A stretch of DNA of 32,736 nt from Geobacter sp. UBA4074 (lineage in GTDB: Bacteria > Desulfobacterota > Desulfuromonadia > Geobacterales > Pseudopelobacteraceae), in NCBI GenBank assembly GCA_002383415.1, contig DFYU01000159.1, forward strand, positions 1-32,736. The letters run 5' to 3'. The translations under genes were made by a program, and so were the position numbers. Positions 17,366 through 24,821 of the stretch are shown here, one piece after another. Every line of letters starts with the position of its first letter. Position 1 is the first letter of the stretch. The notes below the pieces were generated by a model. That model had not been told where the DNA came from and made no database searches. It was given only the letters and a program-made list of their open reading frames with translations.

Positions 17366-17542
17366 CAAATGGAGCGGTATTCCGGCTCAGGGCCACCTAC
17401 TGATCCACCTTCCCAGGAAGTGCTTCCCAGTGGTTTGAACCGTCGTTACGACGGCCGGACGTTCGTTCCCTTTACGGCTGCGGGGCAGCGGGGGGATAGC
17501 ACCAACTGGGCGGCACCCCTCTTCCTCGCTTCCATTCGTTGT
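17366..17542 (-). promoter_or_regulatory. Cobalamin riboswitch 3 (bzaF leader)
   Basis: On the minus strand: GAGGAAGAGGGGTGCCG, CGCTGCCCCGCAGCCGTAAAGG, ACCACTGGGA, CCTGGGAAGGTGG and GAGCCGGAATACCGCTCC, the consensus order of the B12 riboswitch. Long stretches match riboswitch 1, including the shared GGGAACGAACGTCC, suggesting duplication. It lies in the divergent gap between bzaF and the cobD-cbiP fusion but is oriented towards bzaF only. Confidence 0.92.
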
Positions 17543-17596
17543 ATGAAGTGTGCTATCTGATTCCATTATTTCACCTGCGGAGTCAAGTATTTTCTC

Positions 17597-20179
17597 ATGT
17601 CAGACCAGCTGCAACGACATCGCCACGGCGGCAATCTGCGGCAATTAAGCCAGGCAGCGGGGCTGCCGCCGGACCAGCTGGTTGACTTCTCAGCCAACAT
17701 CAACCCCCTGGGACCGCCGGACTGGTTGCGCCCGCTGATCGAAAGCCGGATCAGCGACCTGGTCCACTATCCAGATCCCGATGCAACGGCGCTGGTGGCC
17801 GCGTTGGCCGAGCACCACGGCATACCAGTAGATCAGATCATGGTGGGTAACGGCGCCACCGAGCTGCTGCACCTGCTGCCGCGGGCCCTGGGCTGCTCCT
17901 CGTTGCTGGTGCCGACACCCAGTTATGCCGACTATACGGAACCAGCCCGGCTGTATGGCCTGCCGGTGGAGCAGCTGACGCTCACCCCGGACAACCATTT
18001 TGTGCTTGAGCCTGCTGCGCTGCTACCACTGCTCCAACCTGGGCAGATGGTGCTGCTGGGCCAGCCCAATAACCCCACCGGTCGCACCTGTGCGGCAGAC
18101 CAGCTCCGTCGGATAGCAACGGCACATCCAGCCACCCTGTTTGTGGTGGACGAGTCCTTCATCGGCTTCACCGATGGCAGCCAGAGCCTGCAGCAGGACC
18201 GGCCCGACAACCTGCTGGTGCTGACCTCGCTGACCAAGCTGTATGCCATCCCCGGCCTGCGGCTGGGCTACCTGACCGGCGCAGCACAGCATATCCAGAC
18301 CCTTAAGCAGTACCTGCCCAACTGGACCGTCAACAGCATTGCCCAGGCCGTGGGGGTACAGGCGGTGCAGGACAGCGACTACCTGCAGCACAGCCGCGAC
18401 TTTGTGATCAAACAACGCGCGGCGCTGCAAAAGGAGCTGGCTGGTCTGCCCGGCCTGACCGTCTATCCCGGGGAGGCCAACTTCCTGCTGGTACGCCTGG
18501 ATCATGCCCGGCTGGATGCCCGCCAGCTGGCGGAACTGACCCTGCAACAGGGCATTGCCCTGCGGGTCTGCGACAACTTCCCGGGGCTTGATCAACGCTA
18601 TTTCCGCGTGGCGGTGCGGCCCGAACCGGAGCAGCAGCGGCTCTATCAGGTGCTGGGTCGTATCCTTGCACCTGCCGTCAGCAGGCCGGCCAGACGCGTT
18701 ACCCCTGCGCTGATGGTGCAGGGCACCAGCTCCAATGCCGGCAAGAGCATCCTGACCGCCGCCCTCTGCCGCATCCTGAAGCAGGACGGCCATGACGTGG
18801 CGCCGTTCAAGGCGCAGAACATGTCGCTCAACTCCTTTGTCACCCGCCACGGGGGCGAGATGGGCCGGGCCCAGGCGTTGCAGGCCCAGGCCTGCCGACT
18901 CGACCCGGACGTGCGGATGAACCCGGTGCTGCTCAAACCGAACAGCGGCACCGGTTCCCAGGTGATCGTCTGCGGTACGGCAGTCGGAACCACTGACTTC
19001 AAGAGCTACGCCAGTCAACGTGAGCAGATCTGGGGCACGGTGCAGCGCTGCTATGACGAACTGGCCAGTGAGCACCAGGTGATGGTGCTGGAAGGGGCCG
19101 GCAGTCCGGCCGAGATCAACCTGAAACGCCATGAGATCGTCAACATGGCCATGGCCCGCCATGCCCAGGCACCGGTGCTGCTGGTGGGGGATATCGACCG
19201 GGGTGGCGTCTTTGCCTCCTTTGTCGGCACCATGGAGCTCTTGACCGAGGCCGAACGTCGGCTGGTGGCCGGGTTTGTGATCAACCGCTTCCGCGGCGAT
19301 GCCACCCTGCTGGATGATGCCCTGCAGTACACCCTGCGGCACACCGGCAAGCCGGTCCTGGGTACGGTGCCCTATCTGCCCGACCTGGGTCTGCCGGAGG
19401 AGGATTCGGTCTCCTTCAAGCAGGGGCTTTTGCCGTCCGGGACCAAAGATGCCAACCTGCTGGATATCGCCGTACTGGACCTGCCGCACATCTCCAATTT
19501 TACCGATCTGGACCCGCTGGGCCTGGAGCCGGATGTCAGCTTGCGGGTAGTCCGCACGGTGGCTGAGTTGGGCCGGCCCGATGCCCTGATCCTGCCGGGC
19601 AGCAAAAACACCCTGGCTGATCTGGCCTGGCTGCGACAGCAGGGCCTAGCTGCCTGGGTGCTTGAGCTGGCTGCTAAAGGACACTGTGAGATAGTCGGTA
19701 TCTGCGGTGGATTCCAGATGCTGGGAGAACGGATCAGCGACCCCCACGCCATCGAATCAGCGGCAGGCGATGAACCGGGGTTGGGCCTCCTGAAGGTCAG
19801 CACCGAACTGGCTGAACAGAAAACCACCCTGCAGACCCGCTGCCGCCATATCCCGTCCGGCAGTGAGCTGGTGGGCTACGAGATCCACCACGGTATTACC
19901 AGCGGATCACAGCTCCATCCGCTGATCAGCAGCCCGGATGGCAGCCTGCTCGGTGCCGGCAATGAAAGCGGTCTGGCCTGGGGCAGCTACCTGCATGGCC
20001 TGTTTGATGCCGACCAGTTCCGGCGCTGGTGGCTTGACCGGCTGCGCAGCCGCAGGGGCTGGCAGACGGATGGACTGGTCCGTGCGGCCTACGACCTCGA
20101 ACCGGCCCTGGACCGGCTGGCGGAAGCGGTGCGCAACAGCCTGGACATGACGGCGCTCTATCGGTTACTGCAGTTGTGA
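17597..20179 (+). CDS. cobD-cbiP: Natural fusion: threonine-phosphate decarboxylase (CobD/CobC) + cobyric acid synthase (CbiP/CobQ)
   Basis: An 860-residue two-enzyme fusion. Residues 1-365 are a class I PLP enzyme like Salmonella CobD, which makes aminopropanol phosphate from threonine phosphate. It has FSANINPLGPP, the PLP lysine K214 in SLTKLYAIPGLRLGY and an RVAVRP end. From M373 the chain is glutamine-dependent cobyric acid synthase, which amidates four corrin side chains. It has MVQGTSSNAGKS, APFKAQNMSLNS, and a glutamine amidotransferase domain with C703 (GICGGFQMLG) and H800 (GSYLHGLFD). There is no stop or ribosome-binding site at the junction. Ordinary organisms carry two genes. A GGAG lies 14 bases from the ATG. 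The stop overlaps cbiB as GTGA. Confidence 0.92.
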   Translation: MSDQLQRHRHGGNLRQLSQAAGLPPDQLVDFSANINPLGPPDWLRPLIESRISDLVHYPDPDATALVAALAEHHGIPVDQIMVGNGATELLHLLPRALGCSSLLVPTPSYADYTEPARLYGLPVEQLTLTPDNHFVLEPAALLPLLQPGQMVLLGQPNNPTGRTCAADQLRRIATAHPATLFVVDESFIGFTDGSQSLQQDRPDNLLVLTSLTKLYAIPGLRLGYLTGAAQHIQTLKQYLPNWTVNSIAQAVGVQAVQDSDYLQHSRDFVIKQRAALQKELAGLPGLTVYPGEANFLLVRLDHARLDARQLAELTLQQGIALRVCDNFPGLDQRYFRVAVRPEPEQQRLYQVLGRILAPAVSRPARRVTPALMVQGTSSNAGKSILTAALCRILKQDGHDVAPFKAQNMSLNSFVTRHGGEMGRAQALQAQACRLDPDVRMNPVLLKPNSGTGSQVIVCGTAVGTTDFKSYASQREQIWGTVQRCYDELASEHQVMVLEGAGSPAEINLKRHEIVNMAMARHAQAPVLLVGDIDRGGVFASFVGTMELLTEAERRLVAGFVINRFRGDATLLDDALQYTLRHTGKPVLGTVPYLPDLGLPEEDSVSFKQGLLPSGTKDANLLDIAVLDLPHISNFTDLDPLGLEPDVSLRVVRTVAELGRPDALILPGSKNTLADLAWLRQQGLAAWVLELAAKGHCEIVGICGGFQMLGERISDPHAIESAAGDEPGLGLLKVSTELAEQKTTLQTRCRHIPSGSELVGYEIHHGITSGSQLHPLISSPDGSLLGAGNESGLAWGSYLHGLFDADQFRRWWLDRLRSRRGWQTDGLVRAAYDLEPALDRLAEAVRNSLDMTALYRLLQL

Positions 20180-21138
20180 TCCCCCTCTACTTACAAATAC
20201 TGCTGGCAATACTGCTGGACCTGCTGCTGGGTGATCCGCGCTGGCTGCCCCATCCGGTGCAGGGGATCGGCTGGCTGGCCAAGCGGCTGGAGACACCGCT
20301 GCGGCGGCTGATTACCAACCAGAAACTGGCCGGCGTTATGATGGTCTGCCTGGTGGTGGGTGGTACGACGTCAGCAGCCCTTGCCCTGCTGCAGGTTTCC
20401 CGGCTTATCCATCCCCTGGCGGGCGATCTGGTCACAATCCTTGTATTGTACAGCTGTCTGGCGACCAGATCGCTGTATGACCATGCCCTGGCGGTCTATC
20501 GCCCCCTGTTGGCAGGTGACCTGCTAACGGCACGGCAACGGGTCGGCTGGCTGGTGGGACGGGATACAGACGGCCTGGACGAGGCGGAGGTGACCCGGGC
20601 GGCAGTGGAATCGGTGGCAGAGAATACGGTGGACGGCTGTACTGCGCCGCTTATCTACGCCTGTCTGGCGGGACCGCTGGGTGCCGTGGCCTATAAGGCG
20701 ATCAGCACCCTGGATTCCACCTTCGGCTACAAAAATGAGCGCTACCTGCAGTTCGGCTGGGCCTCGGCCCGCTTGGATGACCTGGCCAACCTGCTGCCCG
20801 CCCGCCTGACGGCGTTACTGGTACTGCCGGCAGCGCTGCTGCTGGGGTTGGATGCCGGCAACGCCTGGCGGATCTTCCGACGGGATCGGCACAACCACCC
20901 CAGCCCCAACGGCGGTCAGATCGAGTCGGCGGTTGCCGGCGCCCTGCAAGTACGTCTGGGGGGGATCAATAGCTACTTTGGCCAGCCCAGCAGGCGACCG
21001 TTCATGGGTGAGCCGCTGCAGCCGCTGACGGCAAAGCATATCCTGCAGGCGGGCAGGCTGATGTGGCTGCTCTACGGCCTGACGGCACTGATTGCTGTCG
21101 GCTGCAGGTATTTGGTTTCGTTTTTCATCTCTATATAA
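20176..21138 (+). CDS. cbiB: Adenosylcobinamide-phosphate synthase CbiB
   Basis: A 320-residue membrane protein of the CbiB family (called CobD in Pseudomonas nomenclature). It joins aminopropanol phosphate to adenosylcobyric acid to give cobinamide phosphate. Motifs seen are LLDLLLGDPRWLPHPVQGIGWLAKRLE at the N-terminus, VESVAENTVDGCTAPL in the middle and STLDSTFGYKNERY. Several hydrophobic helices are present and the C-terminus is hydrophobic. The start is GTG at 20176, overlapping the upstream stop. The substrate order is logical: the fused protein makes both the cobyric acid and the aminopropanol phosphate that CbiB condenses. Confidence 0.95.
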   Translation: MIPLYLQILLAILLDLLLGDPRWLPHPVQGIGWLAKRLETPLRRLITNQKLAGVMMVCLVVGGTTSAALALLQVSRLIHPLAGDLVTILVLYSCLATRSLYDHALAVYRPLLAGDLLTARQRVGWLVGRDTDGLDEAEVTRAAVESVAENTVDGCTAPLIYACLAGPLGAVAYKAISTLDSTFGYKNERYLQFGWASARLDDLANLLPARLTALLVLPAALLLGLDAGNAWRIFRRDRHNHPSPNGGQIESAVAGALQVRLGGINSYFGQPSRRPFMGEPLQPLTAKHILQAGRLMWLLYGLTALIAVGCRYLVSFFISI

Positions 21139-21153
21139 ATATGAGGTTCTGTC

Positions 21154-23157
21154 ATGCGTTACCGTTCCGTTTGCCCCTTTGATTGCCCCGATGCCTGCGG
21201 CCTGCTGGTGACCGTCGTCGACGGCTGCGCTGTAAGCGTGGCCGGCGACCCGGACCATCCAACCACCCGCGGCCTGCTCTGCCCCAAGATGCAACACTAC
21301 GAGCGCACGGTTCACTCCCCCCGCCGCCTGAACACACCGCTCCGCAGGAGCGGCCCCAAGGGCAGCGGCCGATTTGAGCCGATCTCCTGGGATGAGGCGG
21401 TTGAGCAGATCAGCTCCCGCTGGCAGGCGATCATCGCCAGCCACGGCGGCGAGGCGATCCTGCCCTATTCCTACGCCGGCACCATGGGGTTGGTACAACG
21501 TAACAGCGGCCACCCCTTCTTCCACAAGCTGGGGGCCAGCCGCCTGGCCCGCACCATCTGTTCACCGGCCAAGGAGGCCGGCTGGCAGGCGGTGATGGGC
21601 GAGACCCCCGGCCTGGACCAGAGCGAGCTGCAGCAGAGCGACCTGGTGATCCTGTGGGGGATCAACGCTGCCGCCACCAGCATCCACACCATGCGCGACG
21701 CCAGCCAGGCCCGCAAAAACGGCGCCCGACTGTGGGCCATCGACACCTACCGCACCCCAACCTGCGAGGCTTCGGACGAGGTCTTTCTGATCCGACCCGG
21801 CAGCGACGGCGCCCTGGCCTTGGGGATGCTGCAGGTGATCGCGGCTGAGGGGCTGCTGGATCAGGCCTTTATCGACCAGAGCGTACGTGGTTTTGAAGAA
21901 TTTTCCCGCTCGATCCTGCCGGATTGCACCCCGGAACGGATGGCAACGGTCTGCGGCCTGCCGGCGGAGACCATCCGCCGCATGGCCCGGCAGTATGCAA
22001 CGGCCCGAGCCCCCTTTATCCGACTGGGCAGTGGCCTGACCCGCTATGCCAACGGCGCCATGAATGTGCGCTGCATCACCTGCCTGCCGGCCAGTATCGG
22101 GGCCTGGCAACGCCCCGGCGCTGGGCTTTTGTGCGGCACCGCCACCGGCGGGGCCTTTCCGCTGGCGCGCGTCACCCGGGAAGACTTCATGGCCAGCCCC
22201 ACCCGGATCATCAACATGAACCAGTTGGGCCATGCCCTGAACCAAGTGAATGATCCTCCGGTGATGGGCCTGTACGTCTACCATTCCAACCCGGCCAGCA
22301 TTGCGCCGGATCAAAACGCCATCATTCAGGGCCTTGGGCGGGAAGACCTGTTCACGGTGGTGCATGAACGTTTTCTGACAGAAACCGCCCGCTACGCCGA
22401 TATCGTACTGCCGGCCACCAGCTCTCTGGAGCATGCCGACCTGTACCGCTGCTACGGCAGCTACCACGCTCAGCGCTGCAGCGCGGTGATCCCGCCCATC
22501 GGCGAGGCCAAGAGCAATTGGGATACCTTCTGCATGTTGGCGGCCGGTATGGGTTGGGATGAGCCGTTTTTCAGCCAATCGGCCGATAGCCTGATCGAAC
22601 AACTGCTGGATTACGAGACTCCCTGGCGTGACGGGGCCATCACCGAGCGGCTGCGCAACGGCGAGCCGGTGCTGCTTGCCCCGCCGTCTACCCCGCGGGG
22701 GCCATGGCTGACGCCATCGGGCAGGATCGAGATCCGAAACGACCGTGAGCCGGAACCGCTACCTCGCCTGCTGCCGACCCACGCCGAGGGCGACGGCTTC
22801 CCGCTGCGGCTGCAGCCGGCGGTGACCCCCTTTGCCCTCAACTCCAGCTTTTACGAACAGGACCAGCTGCGGGACAAGCAGCAGCCGATGCTCTTGCTGA
22901 TGCACCCTGACGACGCTGCGCTACGTGGCTTACAGGACGGCGCTAGCGTGCAGGTGTACAACCAATGCGGACAGGTAGCTTTTACCCTCCAGCTGACCGA
23001 GCGGGTGCCGCCGGGCACGGTGGTGACCGAAGGGGTCTGGTGGCAGGAGTTTCTCAACGGTGAACGGGGCGTAAACGCCCTTACCTCCCAGCGTCTCACC
23101 GACCGGGGGGCCGGCAGCACGCTCTACGATGTGGCGGTGGAGGTCAAACCGGTGTAA
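21154..23157 (+). CDS. Molybdopterin (bis-MGD) oxidoreductase, substrate unknown
   Basis: A 667-residue catalytic subunit of the DMSO reductase/formate dehydrogenase superfamily. The N-terminal 4Fe-4S motif is C7-x3-C11-x3-C15-x27-C43 (CPFDCPDAC...CPK), followed by the molybdopterin-binding region (ISWDEAVEQI, VILWGINAAATS). C136 in RTICSPAKEAG is at the position expected for the metal ligand. The C-terminal dinucleotide-binding domain has LLLMHPDDAALRGLQDGASVQVYN. There is no twin-arginine signal, so it should be cytoplasmic, and no partner subunit is adjacent. It begins 15 bases after cbiB with GAGG upstream, so it could be cotranscribed with the cobamide genes. Substrate cannot be assigned. 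Confidence 0.87.
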   Translation: MRYRSVCPFDCPDACGLLVTVVDGCAVSVAGDPDHPTTRGLLCPKMQHYERTVHSPRRLNTPLRRSGPKGSGRFEPISWDEAVEQISSRWQAIIASHGGEAILPYSYAGTMGLVQRNSGHPFFHKLGASRLARTICSPAKEAGWQAVMGETPGLDQSELQQSDLVILWGINAAATSIHTMRDASQARKNGARLWAIDTYRTPTCEASDEVFLIRPGSDGALALGMLQVIAAEGLLDQAFIDQSVRGFEEFSRSILPDCTPERMATVCGLPAETIRRMARQYATARAPFIRLGSGLTRYANGAMNVRCITCLPASIGAWQRPGAGLLCGTATGGAFPLARVTREDFMASPTRIINMNQLGHALNQVNDPPVMGLYVYHSNPASIAPDQNAIIQGLGREDLFTVVHERFLTETARYADIVLPATSSLEHADLYRCYGSYHAQRCSAVIPPIGEAKSNWDTFCMLAAGMGWDEPFFSQSADSLIEQLLDYETPWRDGAITERLRNGEPVLLAPPSTPRGPWLTPSGRIEIRNDREPEPLPRLLPTHAEGDGFPLRLQPAVTPFALNSSFYEQDQLRDKQQPMLLLMHPDDAALRGLQDGASVQVYNQCGQVAFTLQLTERVPPGTVVTEGVWWQEFLNGERGVNALTSQRLTDRGAGSTLYDVAVEVKPV

Positions 23158-23160
23158 TCA

Positions 23161-23194
23161 AAACGGGACATCCAACATGCTGGATGGCCCGTTT
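23161..23194. terminator. Bidirectional terminator hairpin between oxidoreductase and dcuB
   Basis: Arms AAACGGG-A-CATCCA and TGGATG-G-CCCGTTT form a 13-bp stem with one internal mismatch and a 6-base loop. A-rich and T-rich ends on both sides fit termination of both convergent genes. Confidence 0.75.
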
Positions 23195-23218
23195 GCTTAC
23201 CACCGTACTGATTATTTA

Positions 23219-24547
23219 CTAAAACAGTACCCGTGAAATCATGTAGGCGGTCACCGTCGACACACTGACCCCGATCAGACCGGGGACCATAAAGCTGTGG
23301 TTGAGCAGATACTTGCCGATATGGGTGGTGCCGGTACGGTCCATGTTAATGGCAGCCAGGTCACTGGGGTAGAAGGCGAAGAAGAAGTAGGCGTAACTGG
23401 CCGGCATCAGACCCAGCAGCAGCGGCACCGGCAGCCCCAGGGCCAGACCCAGCGGCAGGGTGATCGCCAGGGTAGCGGCCTGGCTCTTGACAAAGGCCGA
23501 GATGCAGAAGGTGGCGATGGCAAAGGTCCAGGGAGCCAACTTGACCATCACGCCGATGTTATCGATCAGATAGGTTTTGTTGGCGGAGATGAAGGTATCA
23601 CTCATCCAGGCGATACCGAAGATGGAGACGACAGCGATCATACCTGCGGTAAAGACGCTAGAATGGGCGATATCCTTGGCCTTGACGTTGGCGGCAAACA
23701 TGATGAAGGCGCCAAAGGCCAGCATCACAAACTGCACCACGGTGGTCATGGCCACCGGCTTGCCATTATGCCCCAGCGGCAGCAGTTCCGGGAAACTGGC
23801 CAGGAAGATGATCGAGCCCACGCCGGCAAAGAACAGCAGCACCGAAATCTTGGCAGTCAGCGGGATCGCCTTGCCCAGGGTGGTCACATCGGCATCCAGC
23901 GACTTACGGAATTCAGGGTCCTGCAAGCGCTGCTGATATTCGGGGTCCTTGTCCAGATCCAGACCGCGGTTAAAACTCCAGATGGCCGCCACCAGCAGGC
24001 CCACTACGCCGGCCGGCATGGTGACCAGGATGATATCCACCAGGGTCACCGGGTAGCCTGACTTGGCGGCAAAACCGAGAAAGAAGGTTACCGCCGCCGC
24101 CACTGGGCTGGCGGTAATCCCCATCTGGGAGGCCACGCTGGAGATGGCCATCGGCCGCTCCGGTCGGATACCGGTCTTGAGGGCCACGTCGGCGATCACC
24201 GGCAACAGGGCGTACACGGCATGGCCGGTACCGCAGCAGACCGTCAGGAAAAAGGTGGAGAGGGGGGCCAGGATGGTGACGTACTTGGGATGGGCCCGCA
24301 GCATCCGCTCGGTCAGCTGCACCAGATAATCCAGGCCACCAGCCACCTGCAGGGTGGCCGAGGCGGTCACCACCGCCAGGATAATCAGCATCACCGCGAT
24401 CGGCGGCTCAGACGGGGCACTGCGGAACCCCAGCACCAAAACCGCGACTCCCAGACCGCCAATCAGGCCCAGTGAGACACCGCCGCGACGGATACCGATC
24501 AATACCGCACCAAGTACCAGGGCAAACTGAATCCAGAACATCAACAT
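23219..24547 (-). CDS. dcuB: Anaerobic C4-dicarboxylate transporter, DcuB type
   Basis: A 442-residue membrane carrier with about eleven hydrophobic segments. It resembles DcuB more than DcuA: SATLQVAGGLDYLV, HPKYVTILAPLSTFFLT, CCGTGHAVYALLPVI, GIRPERPMAISSVASQMGITASPV, and near the end YPSDLAAINMDRTGTTHIGKYLLNHSFMVPGLIGVSVS. DcuB carriers exchange fumarate or malate for succinate in fumarate respiration. The ATG at 24547 was chosen over the open frame to 24592 because AGGAGG lies 7 bases upstream. A sigma-54 promoter (24610-24625) and a possible activator site (24705-24718) precede it, pointing to control by the neighbouring two-component system. Confidence 0.93.
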   Translation of the reverse strand: MLMFWIQFALVLGAVLIGIRRGGVSLGLIGGLGVAVLVLGFRSAPSEPPIAVMLIILAVVTASATLQVAGGLDYLVQLTERMLRAHPKYVTILAPLSTFFLTVCCGTGHAVYALLPVIADVALKTGIRPERPMAISSVASQMGITASPVAAAVTFFLGFAAKSGYPVTLVDIILVTMPAGVVGLLVAAIWSFNRGLDLDKDPEYQQRLQDPEFRKSLDADVTTLGKAIPLTAKISVLLFFAGVGSIIFLASFPELLPLGHNGKPVAMTTVVQFVMLAFGAFIMFAANVKAKDIAHSSVFTAGMIAVVSIFGIAWMSDTFISANKTYLIDNIGVMVKLAPWTFAIATFCISAFVKSQAATLAITLPLGLALGLPVPLLLGLMPASYAYFFFAFYPSDLAAINMDRTGTTHIGKYLLNHSFMVPGLIGVSVSTVTAYMISRVLF

Positions 24548-24609
24548 GGCATACCTCCTATGGTTGTACTGCTCAAATCGGGCAACAGCCAAAGCGTTAC
24601 CCTCACCAG

Positions 24610-24625
24610 AGCATTAACGGTGCCA
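24610..24625 (-). promoter_or_regulatory. Sigma-54 promoter of dcuB
   Basis: On the minus strand TGGCACCGTTAATGCT matches the -24/-12 consensus: GG and GC are correctly placed, with TGGCAC intact and TGCT at -12. Transcription would start near 24598, about 50 bases before the dcuB ATG. Confidence 0.85.
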
Positions 24626-24704
24626 AGTTATTCTTGCTTGCCCAAGATATCGTTATTATGAAGTTTATTTTACTTCAGGGAGATGCCGGAAGCGGCGAAG
24701 GGGT

Positions 24705-24718
24705 ATAACCCAGGTTAT
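24705..24718. promoter_or_regulatory. Candidate upstream activator site for the sigma-54 regulator
   Basis: ATAACC-CA-GGTTAT is a perfect 14-base inverted repeat centred about 113 bases upstream of the predicted dcuB transcription start, the usual distance for enhancer-binding activators. Direct evidence of binding is lacking. Confidence 0.55.
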
Positions 24719-24775
24719 GGCAGATGAGGTGAAACCACGGATTAGCTGAACAAATTAAGCTGGTTGCAGCAAAAC

Positions 24776-24803
24776 AACCGGCGTTATGATTATAACGCCG
24801 GTT
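24776..24803 (-). terminator. Terminator of the two-component operon
   Basis: A perfect 12-bp stem (AACCGGCGTTAT / ATAACGCCGGTT) with a 4-base loop, followed on the minus strand by GTTTTG. It lies 18 bases after the response-regulator stop. Confidence 0.8.
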
Positions 24804-24821
24804 ATGAGGGTAGCACTATCG

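Noticed and set aside
18023..19489. Long minus-strand open frame inside the cobD-cbiP fusion
   Set aside because: Antisense shadow of a coding region with clear catalytic motifs; the translation has no recognisable family.
18713..20179. Separate cbiP gene starting at the internal ATG
   Set aside because: No stop codon between the domains and no ribosome-binding site before this ATG, so a fusion is the simpler reading.
21562..22602. Long minus-strand open frame inside the molybdopterin oxidoreductase
   Set aside because: Antisense shadow with no domain and no ribosome-binding site worth noting.
21154..23157. Possible selenocysteine enzyme, because selB is in the window and relatives of this molybdoenzyme use Sec
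   Set aside because: The frame is uninterrupted with Cys at position 136 and no in-frame UGA, so no selenocysteine is needed.
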